From Acidobacteriota bacterium (GTDB taxonomy: Bacteria > Acidobacteriota > Terriglobia > Acidiferrales > UBA7541): a stretch of 36,907 bases of DNA. The DNA lies in the NCBI GenBank assembly GCA_016201285.1, contig JACQDE010000077.1:1-36907 (forward strand). Direction: 5' to 3'. The notes beneath the pieces were generated by a model. The model was not told the DNA's origin. It was given only the letters and a program-made list of their open reading frames with translations, and did not search any database. The stretch's first letter is position 1; each line of letters opens with the position of its first letter. Shown piece by piece: positions 15,209-23,764 of the stretch. The translations under genes were made by a program, and so were the position numbers.

Positions 15209-16045
15209 CCCCCCGGGTTCGAACGCCTGAATCGCAATCCCCGCGGCGTTGGCTGCGTCGAGCAGCACCTCGCGGTCCATCAACAGCGTGCGCTGCGCGT
15301 CAATCGCCAGCGCCGTGGCGTTTGCGCGCTGCATCACCTCGATTGTCGGCAGGCCCACGACGGGCACGTCGAAGCGCATGTCCTGTTTCGGCTTGCTCAC
15401 TTTAACGACGACGAGCCGCTGGCCGCCGGCGAGGCGCGCGGCGCGCTCGATGGTCTCGTCAGTGCCTTCCATCGCTTCGATGGCCACGCAGGCGCGGTCG
15501 CGAATGACCACCGTTTGTCCCAGGTCGAGCCCGGAAATCTGGCGGGCCACCATCCGGCCGTATTCGATGTCCGCGGCTTCGGCCGTGTCTGGCGCGCGCC
15601 GCGTCAGCACGCCCGCCTCGGGCAGCAGCGGCTTCAGAAACGCGGTCGAGTCCACCAGCTTCACGCCCTCATCCTCGAGCACCTTCGCCACCGCGCCGAT
15701 CAGCGAGTCCGTGCTTTTCGTGGCCAGCGACATCAGCAGCTTGGCCATCTTCCAGTCGGGCTTGATCCCGCTGAAGATTTTGTTGTGCTTCACCTGACCG
15801 GCCATCATCGCGCGGGTGACATGCTCCTTCTTGAGCAGGTCAATCAAGCCTCCCAGGTCGCCCAAGCTCACCCAGTGCAGCCGCGGGGCAATTTTCTCCA
15901 GTTCGGGAAACGCCTCTTCCTTGATGGCGATGACAACCATCTGGATGCCCTGGCTGCGCGCGCCCTCGAGCACCAGGAACGGAAACTTGCCGTTCCCCGC
16001 GATCAGCGCCCAGTTTTCCGTACTCTGTTGATCTGGAAAGGCCAT
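15206..16045 (-). CDS. lpxI: UDP-2,3-diacylglucosamine pyrophosphatase LpxI
   Basis: Hydrolyses UDP-2,3-diacylglucosamine to lipid X in lipid A synthesis; LpxI replaces LpxH in many bacteria (279 aa, typical). The N-terminal domain begins ALIAGNGKFPFLVLEGAR (about 13-30), followed by HWVSLGDLGGLIDLLK and MMAGQVKHNKIF. The C-terminal catalytic domain holds DRACVAIEAMEGTDETI and VVVKVSKPKQDMRFDVPVVG, the conserved LpxI core. It follows lpxA after a 30-bp gap containing a small GGCGGC/GCCGCC hairpin, and its stop codon is supplied by a palindromic repeat. The arrangement supports a dedicated lipid A operon. Confidence 0.95.
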   Translation of the reverse strand: MAFPDQQSTENWALIAGNGKFPFLVLEGARSQGIQMVVIAIKEEAFPELEKIAPRLHWVSLGDLGGLIDLLKKEHVTRAMMAGQVKHNKIFSGIKPDWKMAKLLMSLATKSTDSLIGAVAKVLEDEGVKLVDSTAFLKPLLPEAGVLTRRAPDTAEAADIEYGRMVARQISGLDLGQTVVIRDRACVAIEAMEGTDETIERAARLAGGQRLVVVKVSKPKQDMRFDVPVVGLPTIEVMQRANATALAIDAQRTLLMDREVLLDAANAAGIAIQAFEPGG

Positions 16046-16075
16046 GTTCCCTGGCGGCGTAAGGCCGCCGCTACG

Positions 16076-16855
16076 TTACTTCGTCAGGCCGCGCTCCGCC
16101 GCTTCGATGAATCGGATCAACTCTTCGACGTCCACCGAGCCGTTGAGCGTCGCCTTCATCTTTTCGATGGCCTGCGAGGTGTTCAGCTTCGAGCGCAACA
16201 GCAGGCGGAAAGCCTGCTCGATGGCCTGGATGCGCTCTTTGGAAAATCCGCGGCGCTCGAGCCCGACGCTGTTCACGCCGTAGCATTTCGTTTCTCGCGG
16301 CGCCGCTACCTTGGAGAACGGCGCGACGTCCTGCGTGATCACCGTGTACCCCGCGATGTAGGAGTATTTTCCGACACGGCAAAACTGGTGCACCGCGCTG
16401 AACGCGCCGATCACCGCCCCGTCTTCCACGGTGACATGCCCGGCGAGCGTGGCGCCGTTGGTAAAGACGGTGTAATCGCCAACCGCGCAATCGTGCGCGA
16501 CGTGTGCGTAGGCCATGAACAGATTGTGGCTGCCGATGCGCGTCACGCCGCCGCCCTTGGCCGTGCCGCGGTTCACGGTAACGAACTCGTGAAACACGTT
16601 TTCGTCGCCCACCACCAGTTCGGTGCGCTCGCCCTGGTAGGTGAGGTCCTGCGGATCGCCGCCGACCGAGCAGAACGGATGCACCACGTTGCCCTTGCCC
16701 AGACGCGTCGGGCCGCGCACGGCGGCGTGCGGATGCAGCACGCAGGCGTCGCCCAGCTCGACCTCGTCGCCGACCATGGCGAACGGGCCGATGCGGACGT
16801 CCCGGCCCAGGCGGGCCGTGGGCGCAACAACGGCGCGGGCGTCAATCTCGCTCAT
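16076..16855 (-). CDS. lpxA: UDP-N-acetylglucosamine acyltransferase LpxA
   Basis: Adds a 3-hydroxyacyl chain from ACP to UDP-GlcNAc, the first step of lipid A synthesis, in the cytoplasm (259 aa, typical). The N-terminal two thirds are left-handed beta-helix hexapeptide repeats (IDARAVVAPTARLGRDVRIG and so on). The catalytic-histidine region is MAYAHVAHDCAVGD, and the C-terminal helical part ends AIEKMKATLNGSVDVEELIRFIE. The start MSEIDARAVV is supported by family similarity and by an ATGA overlap with the fabZ stop. If the neighbouring Gfo/Idh enzyme makes a 3-amino sugar nucleotide, this LpxA might prefer that substrate; that cannot be judged from the sequence alone. Confidence 0.96.
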   Translation of the reverse strand: MSEIDARAVVAPTARLGRDVRIGPFAMVGDEVELGDACVLHPHAAVRGPTRLGKGNVVHPFCSVGGDPQDLTYQGERTELVVGDENVFHEFVTVNRGTAKGGGVTRIGSHNLFMAYAHVAHDCAVGDYTVFTNGATLAGHVTVEDGAVIGAFSAVHQFCRVGKYSYIAGYTVITQDVAPFSKVAAPRETKCYGVNSVGLERRGFSKERIQAIEQAFRLLLRSKLNTSQAIEKMKATLNGSVDVEELIRFIEAAERGLTK

Positions 16856-17292
16856 GACTCGCGGTCCACCATCTTGCACATCAGCGTCGCTTCGGCGGCC
16901 AGCTCACCGCCGACCGTGGCTTTGCCGGCCAGCTTGCAGAACGTATTGCGCCAGGTGAGTACGCTCACCTCGAGCCGCAACTGGTCGCCGGGCACGACCG
17001 GGCGGCGGAACCGCGCGTCGTCAATGGCCACGAAGTAGAGAAGCTTTTTCTCGCGGTCAGGCACTTCCTGGAGCAGCAGCAGCCCGCCGGTCTGGGCCAT
17101 GGCCTCGACAATCAGCACGCCGGGCATGATCGGCTTGCCGGGGAAGTGTCCCTGGAAAAAGTGCTCGTTGATGGTCACGTTCTTGATGCCGACGATGTGC
17201 TTGAGCCGCTCCATCTCGACGATGGCGTCCACCAGCAGGAACGGAAAGCGGTGGGGCAGAATCTTCTGGATGCCGTTGGTGTCGAGGATCAT
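16852..17292 (-). CDS. fabZ: 3-hydroxyacyl-ACP dehydratase FabZ
   Basis: Dehydrates 3-hydroxyacyl-ACP in fatty acid elongation and competes with LpxA for that substrate (146 aa). It shows ILPHRFPFLLVDAI, the catalytic histidine in GHFPGKPIMPGV (about residues 48-59) and the catalytic glutamate in LIVEAMAQTGG. The start has a good ribosome binding site (GAGGGAGG, six bases upstream). It is the first gene of the leftward operon and its stop overlaps lpxA as ATGA, so hydroxyacyl-ACP use by both enzymes is co-ordinated at the expression level. lpxD, often its neighbour, is absent here. Confidence 0.96.
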   Translation of the reverse strand: MILDTNGIQKILPHRFPFLLVDAIVEMERLKHIVGIKNVTINEHFFQGHFPGKPIMPGVLIVEAMAQTGGLLLLQEVPDREKKLLYFVAIDDARFRRPVVPGDQLRLEVSVLTWRNTFCKLAGKATVGGELAAEATLMCKMVDRES

Positions 17293-17372
17293 CGTCCTCC
17301 CTCTTGTGGCGACCTCGGGGATGCCGCAGTCAGCCGCGTTGACACGCGTTTTGGAGACTCCCGAATCGTACC

Positions 17373-17400
17373 AGTATAAGCGAATCGCTGTGGCGAGCAA
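17373..17400 (-). promoter_or_regulatory. Possible promoter of the fabZ-lpxA operon
   Basis: On the minus strand TATACT (17378-17373) is a good -10 box, with a weak TTGCTC (17400-17395) 16 bp upstream. It would start transcription about 75 bases before fabZ. Confidence 0.4.
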
Positions 17401-17445
17401 ACTTGGTTGCCCCAGCCGCGTGCGATTGTTAGCATGGGCGGCGCC

Positions 17446-18594
17446 ATGCCACCGATGAAAGACCTCCTGCGTCTTGCCCGCCGCCGTCAGCCGGAATTGC
17501 TGCGCGTGCTCGAACGCCTGGTGCGCTCGGAATCGCCCAGCAACAACAAGGCCGCCGTGGACCGCTGCGGGCGGCTGCTCGCCGCCGAATGGCGCCGCCG
17601 CGGTGCCCGCGTCGAAATCTTGCGGCAAAAGCACCGCGGCGATCACCTGCTGGTGGATACGCGCCTGGGCCTGGAAAAGCCGCAGGGACAAATCTTCCTT
17701 CTGGGTCACATCGACACCGTCTATGACCTGGGCACGCTCCAGCTCATGCCGTGGCGCATCGCCGGCGGACGCGCGTACGGCCCGGGCATCTTCGACATGA
17801 AGTCGGGCCTGGCCATCGCGCTGTTCGCCGTACAAATTCTGCGCGAGTTGCGCATGGCGCCAAAGAAGCGCGTCGTCTGCCTGTGGACCTCGGACGAAGA
17901 GATCGGCAGCGAAAGCTCAAGAAAATTCATCGAGCGCGAGGCGAAGCGCAGCGACGCAGTGCTGGTGCTCGAGCCCGCGAGCGGGCTGGACGGCCGGGTA
18001 AAGACGGCGCGGAAGGGCGTGGGCGACGCGGAAATTATCGTCACCGGGCGCGCGGCGCACGCCGGGCTCAACCCCGAAGACGGCGTGAACGCCGTCCACG
18101 AGCTGGCGCTGCAAATCGAAAGAATCATGCGGCTGAACGACCCGGAGCGCGGCACGACGGTGAACGTGAATGTGATGGAGGGCGGCAGCCGGAGCAACGT
18201 GATTGCCGACCGCGCCCGCGCGGTGGTGGACTTGCGCGCGACGACGATGGCCGAGGCACGCGCACTCGAAAAGAAATTGCACGCGCTGCGGCCGATCCTG
18301 CCTGGCGCGAAACTCGAGATCCGCGGCGGCATCGGCCGCCCGCCGTTGGAGCGCAAAGTCGCCGCGGCGCTCTTGCGTCACGCGCAGATCCTCGCTGACG
18401 AGATGGGCATGGAACTGGGCGAGGCCTTCGTCGGCGGCGGCTCGGACGGCAACTTCACCGCCGCGCTGGGGATTCCGACGCTCGACGGCCTGGGTGGAAT
18501 CGGCGAAGGCGCACACGCGCAGCACGAAAACATCGTGATCCGCGCGCTACCCGCCCGCGTCGCGCTGATTGCGGGATTGCTGGCGACGCTCTAG
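17446..18594 (+). CDS. M20-family metallopeptidase (glutamate carboxypeptidase-like)
   Basis: A two-zinc aminoacylase/carboxypeptidase-type hydrolase (382 aa from this start). Metal ligands and catalytic residues are visible: H88 in LLGHIDTVYD, the bridging D117 in GPGIFDMKSG, E151-E152 in TSDEEIGS, a later Glu in VLEPASG, and the C-terminal His in AHAQHEN. The dimerisation domain carries GRAAHAGLNPEDGVNAVHEL. The closest textbook relative is carboxypeptidase G2. There is no signal peptide, so it probably acts in the cytoplasm. The start is uncertain: ATG codons at 17434, 17446 and 17455 are all in frame and none has a strong ribosome binding site. Divergent from fabZ. Confidence 0.9.
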   Translation: MPPMKDLLRLARRRQPELLRVLERLVRSESPSNNKAAVDRCGRLLAAEWRRRGARVEILRQKHRGDHLLVDTRLGLEKPQGQIFLLGHIDTVYDLGTLQLMPWRIAGGRAYGPGIFDMKSGLAIALFAVQILRELRMAPKKRVVCLWTSDEEIGSESSRKFIEREAKRSDAVLVLEPASGLDGRVKTARKGVGDAEIIVTGRAAHAGLNPEDGVNAVHELALQIERIMRLNDPERGTTVNVNVMEGGSRSNVIADRARAVVDLRATTMAEARALEKKLHALRPILPGAKLEIRGGIGRPPLERKVAAALLRHAQILADEMGMELGEAFVGGGSDGNFTAALGIPTLDGLGGIGEGAHAQHENIVIRALPARVALIAGLLATL

Positions 18595-18616
18595 CAGTGT
18601 GTTGCCCCCTGAGCGC

Positions 18617-18717
18617 TGTCATTCTGACGGTCGGCGGTTTCGGCCGACCGGAGGAATCCGCTTGTCTCCCACGAAATCCCAATCAAAAGCAGATTCCTCG
18701 CTTCGCTCGGAATGACA
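18617..18717. repeat. TGTCATTCTGA...GAATGACA palindromic repeat
   Basis: Starts TGTCATTCTGACGG and ends TCGGAATGACA, with a TCGGCGGTTTCGGCCGA hairpin and CGCTTCGCTCGG near the right end. A second, diverged copy lies at 23639-23712. It is between two convergent genes and contains no reading frame of interest. Confidence 0.65.
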
Positions 18718-18766
18718 AACGGCAGGGACGCACACTCCCCAAGCCTCGGGATTGCGCCCCTGCTCT

Positions 18767-20206
18767 TTATCGCTGGTAGGTTTTCTTCAGGTACTTGATC
18801 GTTTCGGCGTCGAGCTCGGGGTAGGTGGTGCGCAGGACGCTGCGCAGGGCGGCTTCGGGCGAAGGCTCGGTGGCCAGGCGGTCGAGCAGACGGGCGATGT
18901 CGCTCATGCCGTTCGACTGCACCATGTATTCCACCGCGGCCAGCGACCACGCGTAGGCATAGAGCGCGCCGCCGCCGGAAAGTCCCATCCACGATCCTTC
19001 CAGCATGGCCAGCGACACGCCCATTTTCTTCTCGCTCACTTCGATCAAGTCGAGGGCGTACTCGCCACCGCGCTCGCCTTCCAGAAACTGCGCGATGCCT
19101 TCGTTCAGCCAGACCGGGCAGTGCCCGCGCGTCTTCTGGAAGACGAATGAATGCGTCAGCTCATGCTTGAGGGTCCTGGAAAGCTCCGGAGTCATGCTGG
19201 AAAGCCCCTGCACGGGCACGCGGATGCGGCCGTCGTTCAGCGCCCCGGCCCAGCCCGGCGCGCGGGTAACGTTGCGGAAGGCCTGCGCGGTGTAGAGGAT
19301 CACGCCGATGGAATCGGTGGGCGAGTAGTTCAGCCCGGATTCGATGCGCGTGAAGTGCTCCTCGAGACGCTTGAGCACCTCGCGGGCCAGCCCGGGGTCG
19401 GCCTCACCGTCATAACTCAACTTGAAGTGGGCGGATTCGTTCCGTTTGAATTTTTCCTCGGTTTCGAGGTCGCGCTGCGCCTTGAGGAGTGCCTGCTGCG
19501 TGGCCACATCCGGGCGCAGGGCGAAGGCCCGCTTGAACTCCCGCGCCGCCTGCTCGATCTTGTTCATGCCGTAGTAGGCCCAGCCCATCAACCGGGCCAC
19601 GTCGGCGTCGTCCGGCGCGGCGCGGTTGGCGCGCTCCAGGTATTCGAGCGAGGCGGTGAACTCGCTCTTGCGCAGGTGGAGATGAGCGATGCTGAGCAGC
19701 ACGCCGACGTGCTGCGGGGCGAAGCTGAGCGCGCGACGGTAGTGAACAACGGCCTCGTCCACGTTGCCGTTTTTCAGCTCGAACTGCGCCGCGGCGTGCA
19801 GAGCTGCGATCACCTTGGCCACCGCCTGCGCCGCGCCTCCCTGCGCGTCGCTCTCGAGCTTGGCGATGTAATTGCGATCGAGCGCGCCGTCCTTCACCGT
19901 CGTCCGCAGGACTTCCTCGTTGCCCTCGGCGGGGTTGGCGGTGGGCTGCGCGGCGGCCAAGTCCACCGTCTTGCTGTCAGCGGAGCCGCTCGCTCCCCAG
20001 GCGGATTCGCCGCCGCGCTCGATGCGCTCGACCGCCGATTTCGGAAAGCTCAGCCGGCCCGAGGGTGTCTCGAAGTAGATGCGGTCGCCCTCCTCGACCA
20101 CGTTGGTCGCGGAGATGCGGCGGCCGCTCTTCAACACAATCGTGTCGGCAAGCGCCGGAAGGGCGAGGAGAGACAGCAGCAGCGCGAGAAAAATCGTGCG
20201 GCGCAT
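18767..20206 (-). CDS. Exported TPR protein with HExxH peptidase-like domain
   Basis: The 479-aa protein has a signal peptide (MRRTIFLALLLSLLALPALA), a small N-terminal beta domain, then tetratricopeptide-like repeats (about residues 130-250: AAAQFELKNGNVDEAVVHYR, ALSFAPQHVGVLLSIAHLHL, LMGWAYYGMNKIEQAAREFK). The C-terminal part is a peptidase MA-like gluzincin domain with HELTH at 348-352 and the third zinc ligand in WLNEG (E369). It is probably a periplasmic metallopeptidase or a scaffold derived from one; the substrate is unknown. It stands alone on the minus strand, divergent from the M1-like gene 80 bp away. Confidence 0.88.
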   Translation of the reverse strand: MRRTIFLALLLSLLALPALADTIVLKSGRRISATNVVEEGDRIYFETPSGRLSFPKSAVERIERGGESAWGASGSADSKTVDLAAAQPTANPAEGNEEVLRTTVKDGALDRNYIAKLESDAQGGAAQAVAKVIAALHAAAQFELKNGNVDEAVVHYRRALSFAPQHVGVLLSIAHLHLRKSEFTASLEYLERANRAAPDDADVARLMGWAYYGMNKIEQAAREFKRAFALRPDVATQQALLKAQRDLETEEKFKRNESAHFKLSYDGEADPGLAREVLKRLEEHFTRIESGLNYSPTDSIGVILYTAQAFRNVTRAPGWAGALNDGRIRVPVQGLSSMTPELSRTLKHELTHSFVFQKTRGHCPVWLNEGIAQFLEGERGGEYALDLIEVSEKKMGVSLAMLEGSWMGLSGGGALYAYAWSLAAVEYMVQSNGMSDIARLLDRLATEPSPEAALRSVLRTTYPELDAETIKYLKKTYQR

Positions 20207-20286
20207 GAAAGAAGTTTAGCAAACATTTCTCGCGGCAAGGCAACGGTTCTTGCCGGGCCATGCTCCAAGTTGCTACAGTGAAGCGC

Positions 20287-22779
20287 ATGCCGAGTGTGAT
20301 CGGAGTTCTATTGAGTGTCGCGCTGCTCGCCTCGACGGCGGCAGCCCAGCAGGCTCCCGCCAGCGGGCCGCGCGATCTGCTGCAGAAGCTCAACGCGCTG
20401 CGCGTGGACGCGGCGGAGGTCTATCGCGTGCGCGAGCTCTACCTGCGGCGCGACGCCGTGCGCGTTGCGCTTGACGAAGGCAAGCTCGCCTTCCTCGCGG
20501 CGCAGGACGGCCGCGTCACCGGCGCCGTCTTCACCGGCCAGGGCCGTGTGATTGCCATGCCCCGCGATCCGGTGGAAAAGCGCTCCCTCGCCCGCTTCCT
20601 CGGCGCGCCGCTGCTCGACGAAACATTCTCCCGCGCCTACTTCCGCTTCACCGACGACACCGCCGAAGAGCTTCGGGTGCAATTGAGCCGCGCCGGCGCG
20701 CGGCCGTTTGCGGAGCCGAGCTTTGCCGAAGACTGGAACACGGTGGTGGCCAACTTGAATCCCCGGCACTCGCTGCGCATCCTGGCCGACCTGCTGGCGA
20801 ACGCGCCGCAGCCGTATTTCTACGCCGGCATCGCCGGCGACACCTCCGGCGCGTTCGATGTGCTGGTGAACAACCGCCGCGAAGAGCAGATCCTGATCGG
20901 CCAGATGCGTTTTGCCGAAGGCGTACGCTACTACGACACCTGGGCCTCCTTTCCGCGCGAGGAAGGGCCCGCACCCGAGGCGCCGTTCGTGCCGCTCGGC
21001 TATGCGATTGAGACAACGATCCACCCCGAGAACACGCTCGAGGGCACGACCACCGTGCAGTTGAAGGCCGCGCGCGGCGGCGAGCGGCTGATCCCGCTCG
21101 AGCTTTCGTGGCGGCTGACCGTGAGCGACGTGACGGACGATGCCGGGCGCGCGCTTCCGTTTTTTCAGAACGGGGAGGTGGCCCCAGAGGAGATGTTGCT
21201 GCGCGGCAACGACGCCGTGTTCATCGTCCTGCCGCAGATCCCGGCCGCGGGCGAAACCATCCGCCTGCGCATCGCCTACCGCGGCAGCGTGATCAGCGAC
21301 GCCGGCAACGATGTCCTGTTCGTCGGCGAGCGCGGAAGCTGGTACCCGCACATCAGCGGCGCGGATCACTTCGTGCCGTTCGAGCTGGCCTTCCGCTGGC
21401 CGCGGCGGCTGACGCTGGTGGCCACCGGCAAAAAACTCGAAGAGCGTGAAGAGGGCGACTGGCGCGCCGGAAAGTGGAAGTCCGAAGCGCCCATCCCCGT
21501 GGCCGGGTTCAACCTCGGCGAATACGTTACCGGGCGCGTGGAGACGGGTACGTGGAAGATTGAACTGTACGCGAACCTCCAGTTCGAGCAGGCCGTGCTC
21601 GAACGCTTCAACAAGCCAGTGGTGGAAGGGCCGCCGGTGCGCACACGCAGCGGCGTGCCGGCCCCGCCACGCATCATCTGGCCCGACCCGCCGCCCAGCC
21701 CCGCGGCGCTGATGAATCCCGTCGGCGAAGATCTTGCGGAGGCCATCCGCTTCTACGAAAAACTCATAGGGCCGTTCCCGTTCGAGCGGCTAGCGGTGGC
21801 GCAGATCCCGGGCTCGTTCGGGCAGGACTGGCCGGGGCTGCTGTATCTCTCGACGCTTTCGTTCCTCACGCCCGCGGAGCAGAGCCGCGCCGGGATCGGC
21901 CGGCACACGCAGGAGCATTTCTCCGAACTTGTGCCAGTCCACAAAGTGGCGCACCAATGGTGGGGCGGCGCGGTGGGCTGGTCGAGTTATCGCGACCAGT
22001 GGATCCAGGAAGGGCTCGCCAACTACCTTGCATTAATGTTCGCGGAAGACAAAAGGCCCGGCGAACTGGCCGCGTGGCTGGAAACCTATCGCAGCGAACT
22101 CTCCACGAAAGAAGGAGGCGCCGAAGAAACACCCGGCGAGATGGGTCCGCTTGCACTCGGCTACCGGTTGCGCTCGTCGAAGTCGCCGCGCGCCTACGCG
22201 CAACTCGTCTATCCGAAGTCGGCGTGGGTCTTCCACATGCTGCGCATGATGCTGCGGGAATCCGGCGCGGCGGAAACGAAAAAGCCGGGAGCGTCAAAGA
22301 CTCCAAAAGCGGCGAAAGATCCCGACGCGCACTTCGCACAGCTTCTGCAGGCGCTCCTGGCCAACTACCGCCACCGCGCGCTCTCCACCGCCGACTTGCA
22401 GCGCGAAGTCGAGAAGGTGATGACCCCGGAGATGGACCTTGAAGGTAGTAAGAAAACACCCGGGCGGCCCGGCGCGATGGACTGGTTCTTCGACCAGTGG
22501 GTGCGCGGCACGGGAATCCCGAAATACTCCGTTGAGTTCGACGTGAAGCCGGCAGGGGAAAGGTTCATTGTGCGCGGTAAGCTGAGGCAGAGCGGCGTGC
22601 CGGTGTCGTTCATTGCGCCGGTGCCTATTTACGAACCGCGCGCGCCCGGTGGAAAACCTGTCCTGTTGGGCACCGTCGTCACCAACGGCGAAGAAACGCC
22701 GTTCCAGTTCACCGTGCGCACCGCGCCGAAGAAGCTGCTGATTGATCCGAATCGCACCTTGCTTTGCCTCACGGACTAG
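20287..22779 (+). CDS. Exported M1-like metallopeptidase homologue with HKVAH in place of HExxH
   Basis: An 830-aa exported protein (signal peptide MPSVIGVLLSVALLASTAAA) with an M1 aminopeptidase-like catalytic domain after a long N-terminal beta region. The zinc motif reads H552-K-V-A-H556 and the third ligand is E575 in QEGLANY, at the correct spacing, but the catalytic Glu that should follow the first His is Lys (AAA codon at 21943-21945; GAA would need one change). The exopeptidase GxMEN motif is also absent; IPGSFGQDWPGLLYLS stands in that region. The protein is therefore either a catalytically dead relative that still binds zinc, or an active enzyme with one sequence error. A GTG at 20278 is an alternative start. 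Confidence 0.85.
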   Translation: MPSVIGVLLSVALLASTAAAQQAPASGPRDLLQKLNALRVDAAEVYRVRELYLRRDAVRVALDEGKLAFLAAQDGRVTGAVFTGQGRVIAMPRDPVEKRSLARFLGAPLLDETFSRAYFRFTDDTAEELRVQLSRAGARPFAEPSFAEDWNTVVANLNPRHSLRILADLLANAPQPYFYAGIAGDTSGAFDVLVNNRREEQILIGQMRFAEGVRYYDTWASFPREEGPAPEAPFVPLGYAIETTIHPENTLEGTTTVQLKAARGGERLIPLELSWRLTVSDVTDDAGRALPFFQNGEVAPEEMLLRGNDAVFIVLPQIPAAGETIRLRIAYRGSVISDAGNDVLFVGERGSWYPHISGADHFVPFELAFRWPRRLTLVATGKKLEEREEGDWRAGKWKSEAPIPVAGFNLGEYVTGRVETGTWKIELYANLQFEQAVLERFNKPVVEGPPVRTRSGVPAPPRIIWPDPPPSPAALMNPVGEDLAEAIRFYEKLIGPFPFERLAVAQIPGSFGQDWPGLLYLSTLSFLTPAEQSRAGIGRHTQEHFSELVPVHKVAHQWWGGAVGWSSYRDQWIQEGLANYLALMFAEDKRPGELAAWLETYRSELSTKEGGAEETPGEMGPLALGYRLRSSKSPRAYAQLVYPKSAWVFHMLRMMLRESGAAETKKPGASKTPKAAKDPDAHFAQLLQALLANYRHRALSTADLQREVEKVMTPEMDLEGSKKTPGRPGAMDWFFDQWVRGTGIPKYSVEFDVKPAGERFIVRGKLRQSGVPVSFIAPVPIYEPRAPGGKPVLLGTVVTNGEETPFQFTVRTAPKKLLIDPNRTLLCLTD

Positions 22780-22800
22780 CGGAATGCCGGTATTCTGACA

Positions 22801-22849
22801 ACTGAAAACTTCGCAGCTGAAAGCTGATAGCTGACGGCTGGCAGCTATG
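22801..22849. repeat. Heptamer array (AGCTGAx) between two plus-strand genes
   Basis: Seven consecutive 7-bp units: ACTGAAA, ACTTCGC, AGCTGAA, AGCTGAT, AGCTGAC, GGCTGGC, AGCTATG. It lies in the 110-bp gap before the TPR membrane protein gene. Confidence 0.7.
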
Positions 22850-22889
22850 GTAGGATTTCCCGTTTGCATTCATCCGCAGGAGCCCAAGA

Positions 22890-23612
22890 GTGTCGCAGCA
22901 CATCAGCCGGAAGGAACTGAAGCAGGACAAGATTGCCGAGACGTTTGTGCACGGCGTCGAGGCGGTGGAATCGCACCTGAAGCAGGCGTGGATGATCGGT
23001 GGCGCGGTGCTGGTGATCGTGCTGGCCGTCTTCGGCTGGCGCTTCTACAGCGAACGGCAGACGGTGAAGGCCACTGCGGCCCTCGAAGAGGCCATGAAGA
23101 TCTTCAGCGCGCGCATTCGCACCGCCGGCGAACCGGAAGAGCCGGGCGAAATCACCTACGTCGAAGACAAGTTCAAGTACATGGACGCGGCCAAGAAATT
23201 CTCCGAAGTGGCCAACAGCTACTCGCTCACGCGGCCCGGCCAGGTGGCGCGCTACTACGCCGGGCTGAGCTACGAACAGGTGGGCAACTACGCCGAAGCG
23301 AAAAAGTGGCTGGGCGAAGTCGAGAGTAGCCGCGACGCCGAGATGGCCGCGCTGGCGCGCTTTCAGCTCGCCAAAATCAGCGCGCAAACCGGCGCCGACG
23401 CGGACGCGGTCAAGCTCTACCAGGCGCTGATCGCCAAGCCCACGACGATGCTGCCCAAGCAGGTCTCCATGATGGCGCTGGCCGATTACTACGCGAAGAA
23501 AAACCCCGCCGAGGCGGTGAAGCTCTACACGCAGGTCAAGACCGAATTTCCGGATACCGCCGCCTCCGACCAGGCGGAGCAGCGCCTGCTGGAACTCAAG
23601 CCGAAGTCGTAG
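22890..23612 (+). CDS. Membrane-anchored TPR protein (YfgM-like)
   Basis: A 240-aa protein: a cytoplasmic N-terminus rich in charged residues (SRKELKQDKIAETFVHGVEA), one membrane helix (about residues 33-52, AWMIGGAVLVIVLAVFGWRF), then tetratricopeptide-like repeats in the periplasm (ARYYAGLSYEQVGNYAEAKK, LARFQLAKISAQTGADADAV, ALADYYAKKNPAEAVKLYTQ). This layout resembles YfgM, an ancillary SecYEG-associated chaperone of the TPR_21 family; sequence similarity is only suggestive. The GTG start is supported by AGGAG eight bases upstream. Preceded by a heptamer repeat array. Confidence 0.8.
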   Translation: MSQHISRKELKQDKIAETFVHGVEAVESHLKQAWMIGGAVLVIVLAVFGWRFYSERQTVKATAALEEAMKIFSARIRTAGEPEEPGEITYVEDKFKYMDAAKKFSEVANSYSLTRPGQVARYYAGLSYEQVGNYAEAKKWLGEVESSRDAEMAALARFQLAKISAQTGADADAVKLYQALIAKPTTMLPKQVSMMALADYYAKKNPAEAVKLYTQVKTEFPDTAASDQAEQRLLELKPKS

Positions 23613-23638
23613 ATTGCTTCCCAGACTTAAATGATCGC

Positions 23639-23712
23639 TGTCATCCTTAGCGAAGCGAAGGATCTCTCCCTAGAGGGATTCTTCGTCCGCCAGCGGCGGA
23701 CTCAGAATGACA
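23639..23712. repeat. TGTCATCC...GAATGACA palindromic repeat
   Basis: Starts TGTCATCCTTAGCGAAGCG and ends CTCAGAATGACA, with TCCCTAGAGGGA and CCGCCAGCGGCGG hairpins. It shares its ends with the copy at 18617-18717 while the middle differs, so it is a member of the same dispersed family. Confidence 0.65.
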
Positions 23713-23764
23713 AAGCGTGATACGCGGCTGCGCGGCATGGCGAAAGCGATGCCCTGACGGTAGA

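Noticed and set aside
15213..15225. GGGTTCGAACGCC resembling a tRNA T-arm
   Set aside because: It lies in the lpxI coding end and no other tRNA arms are found around it.
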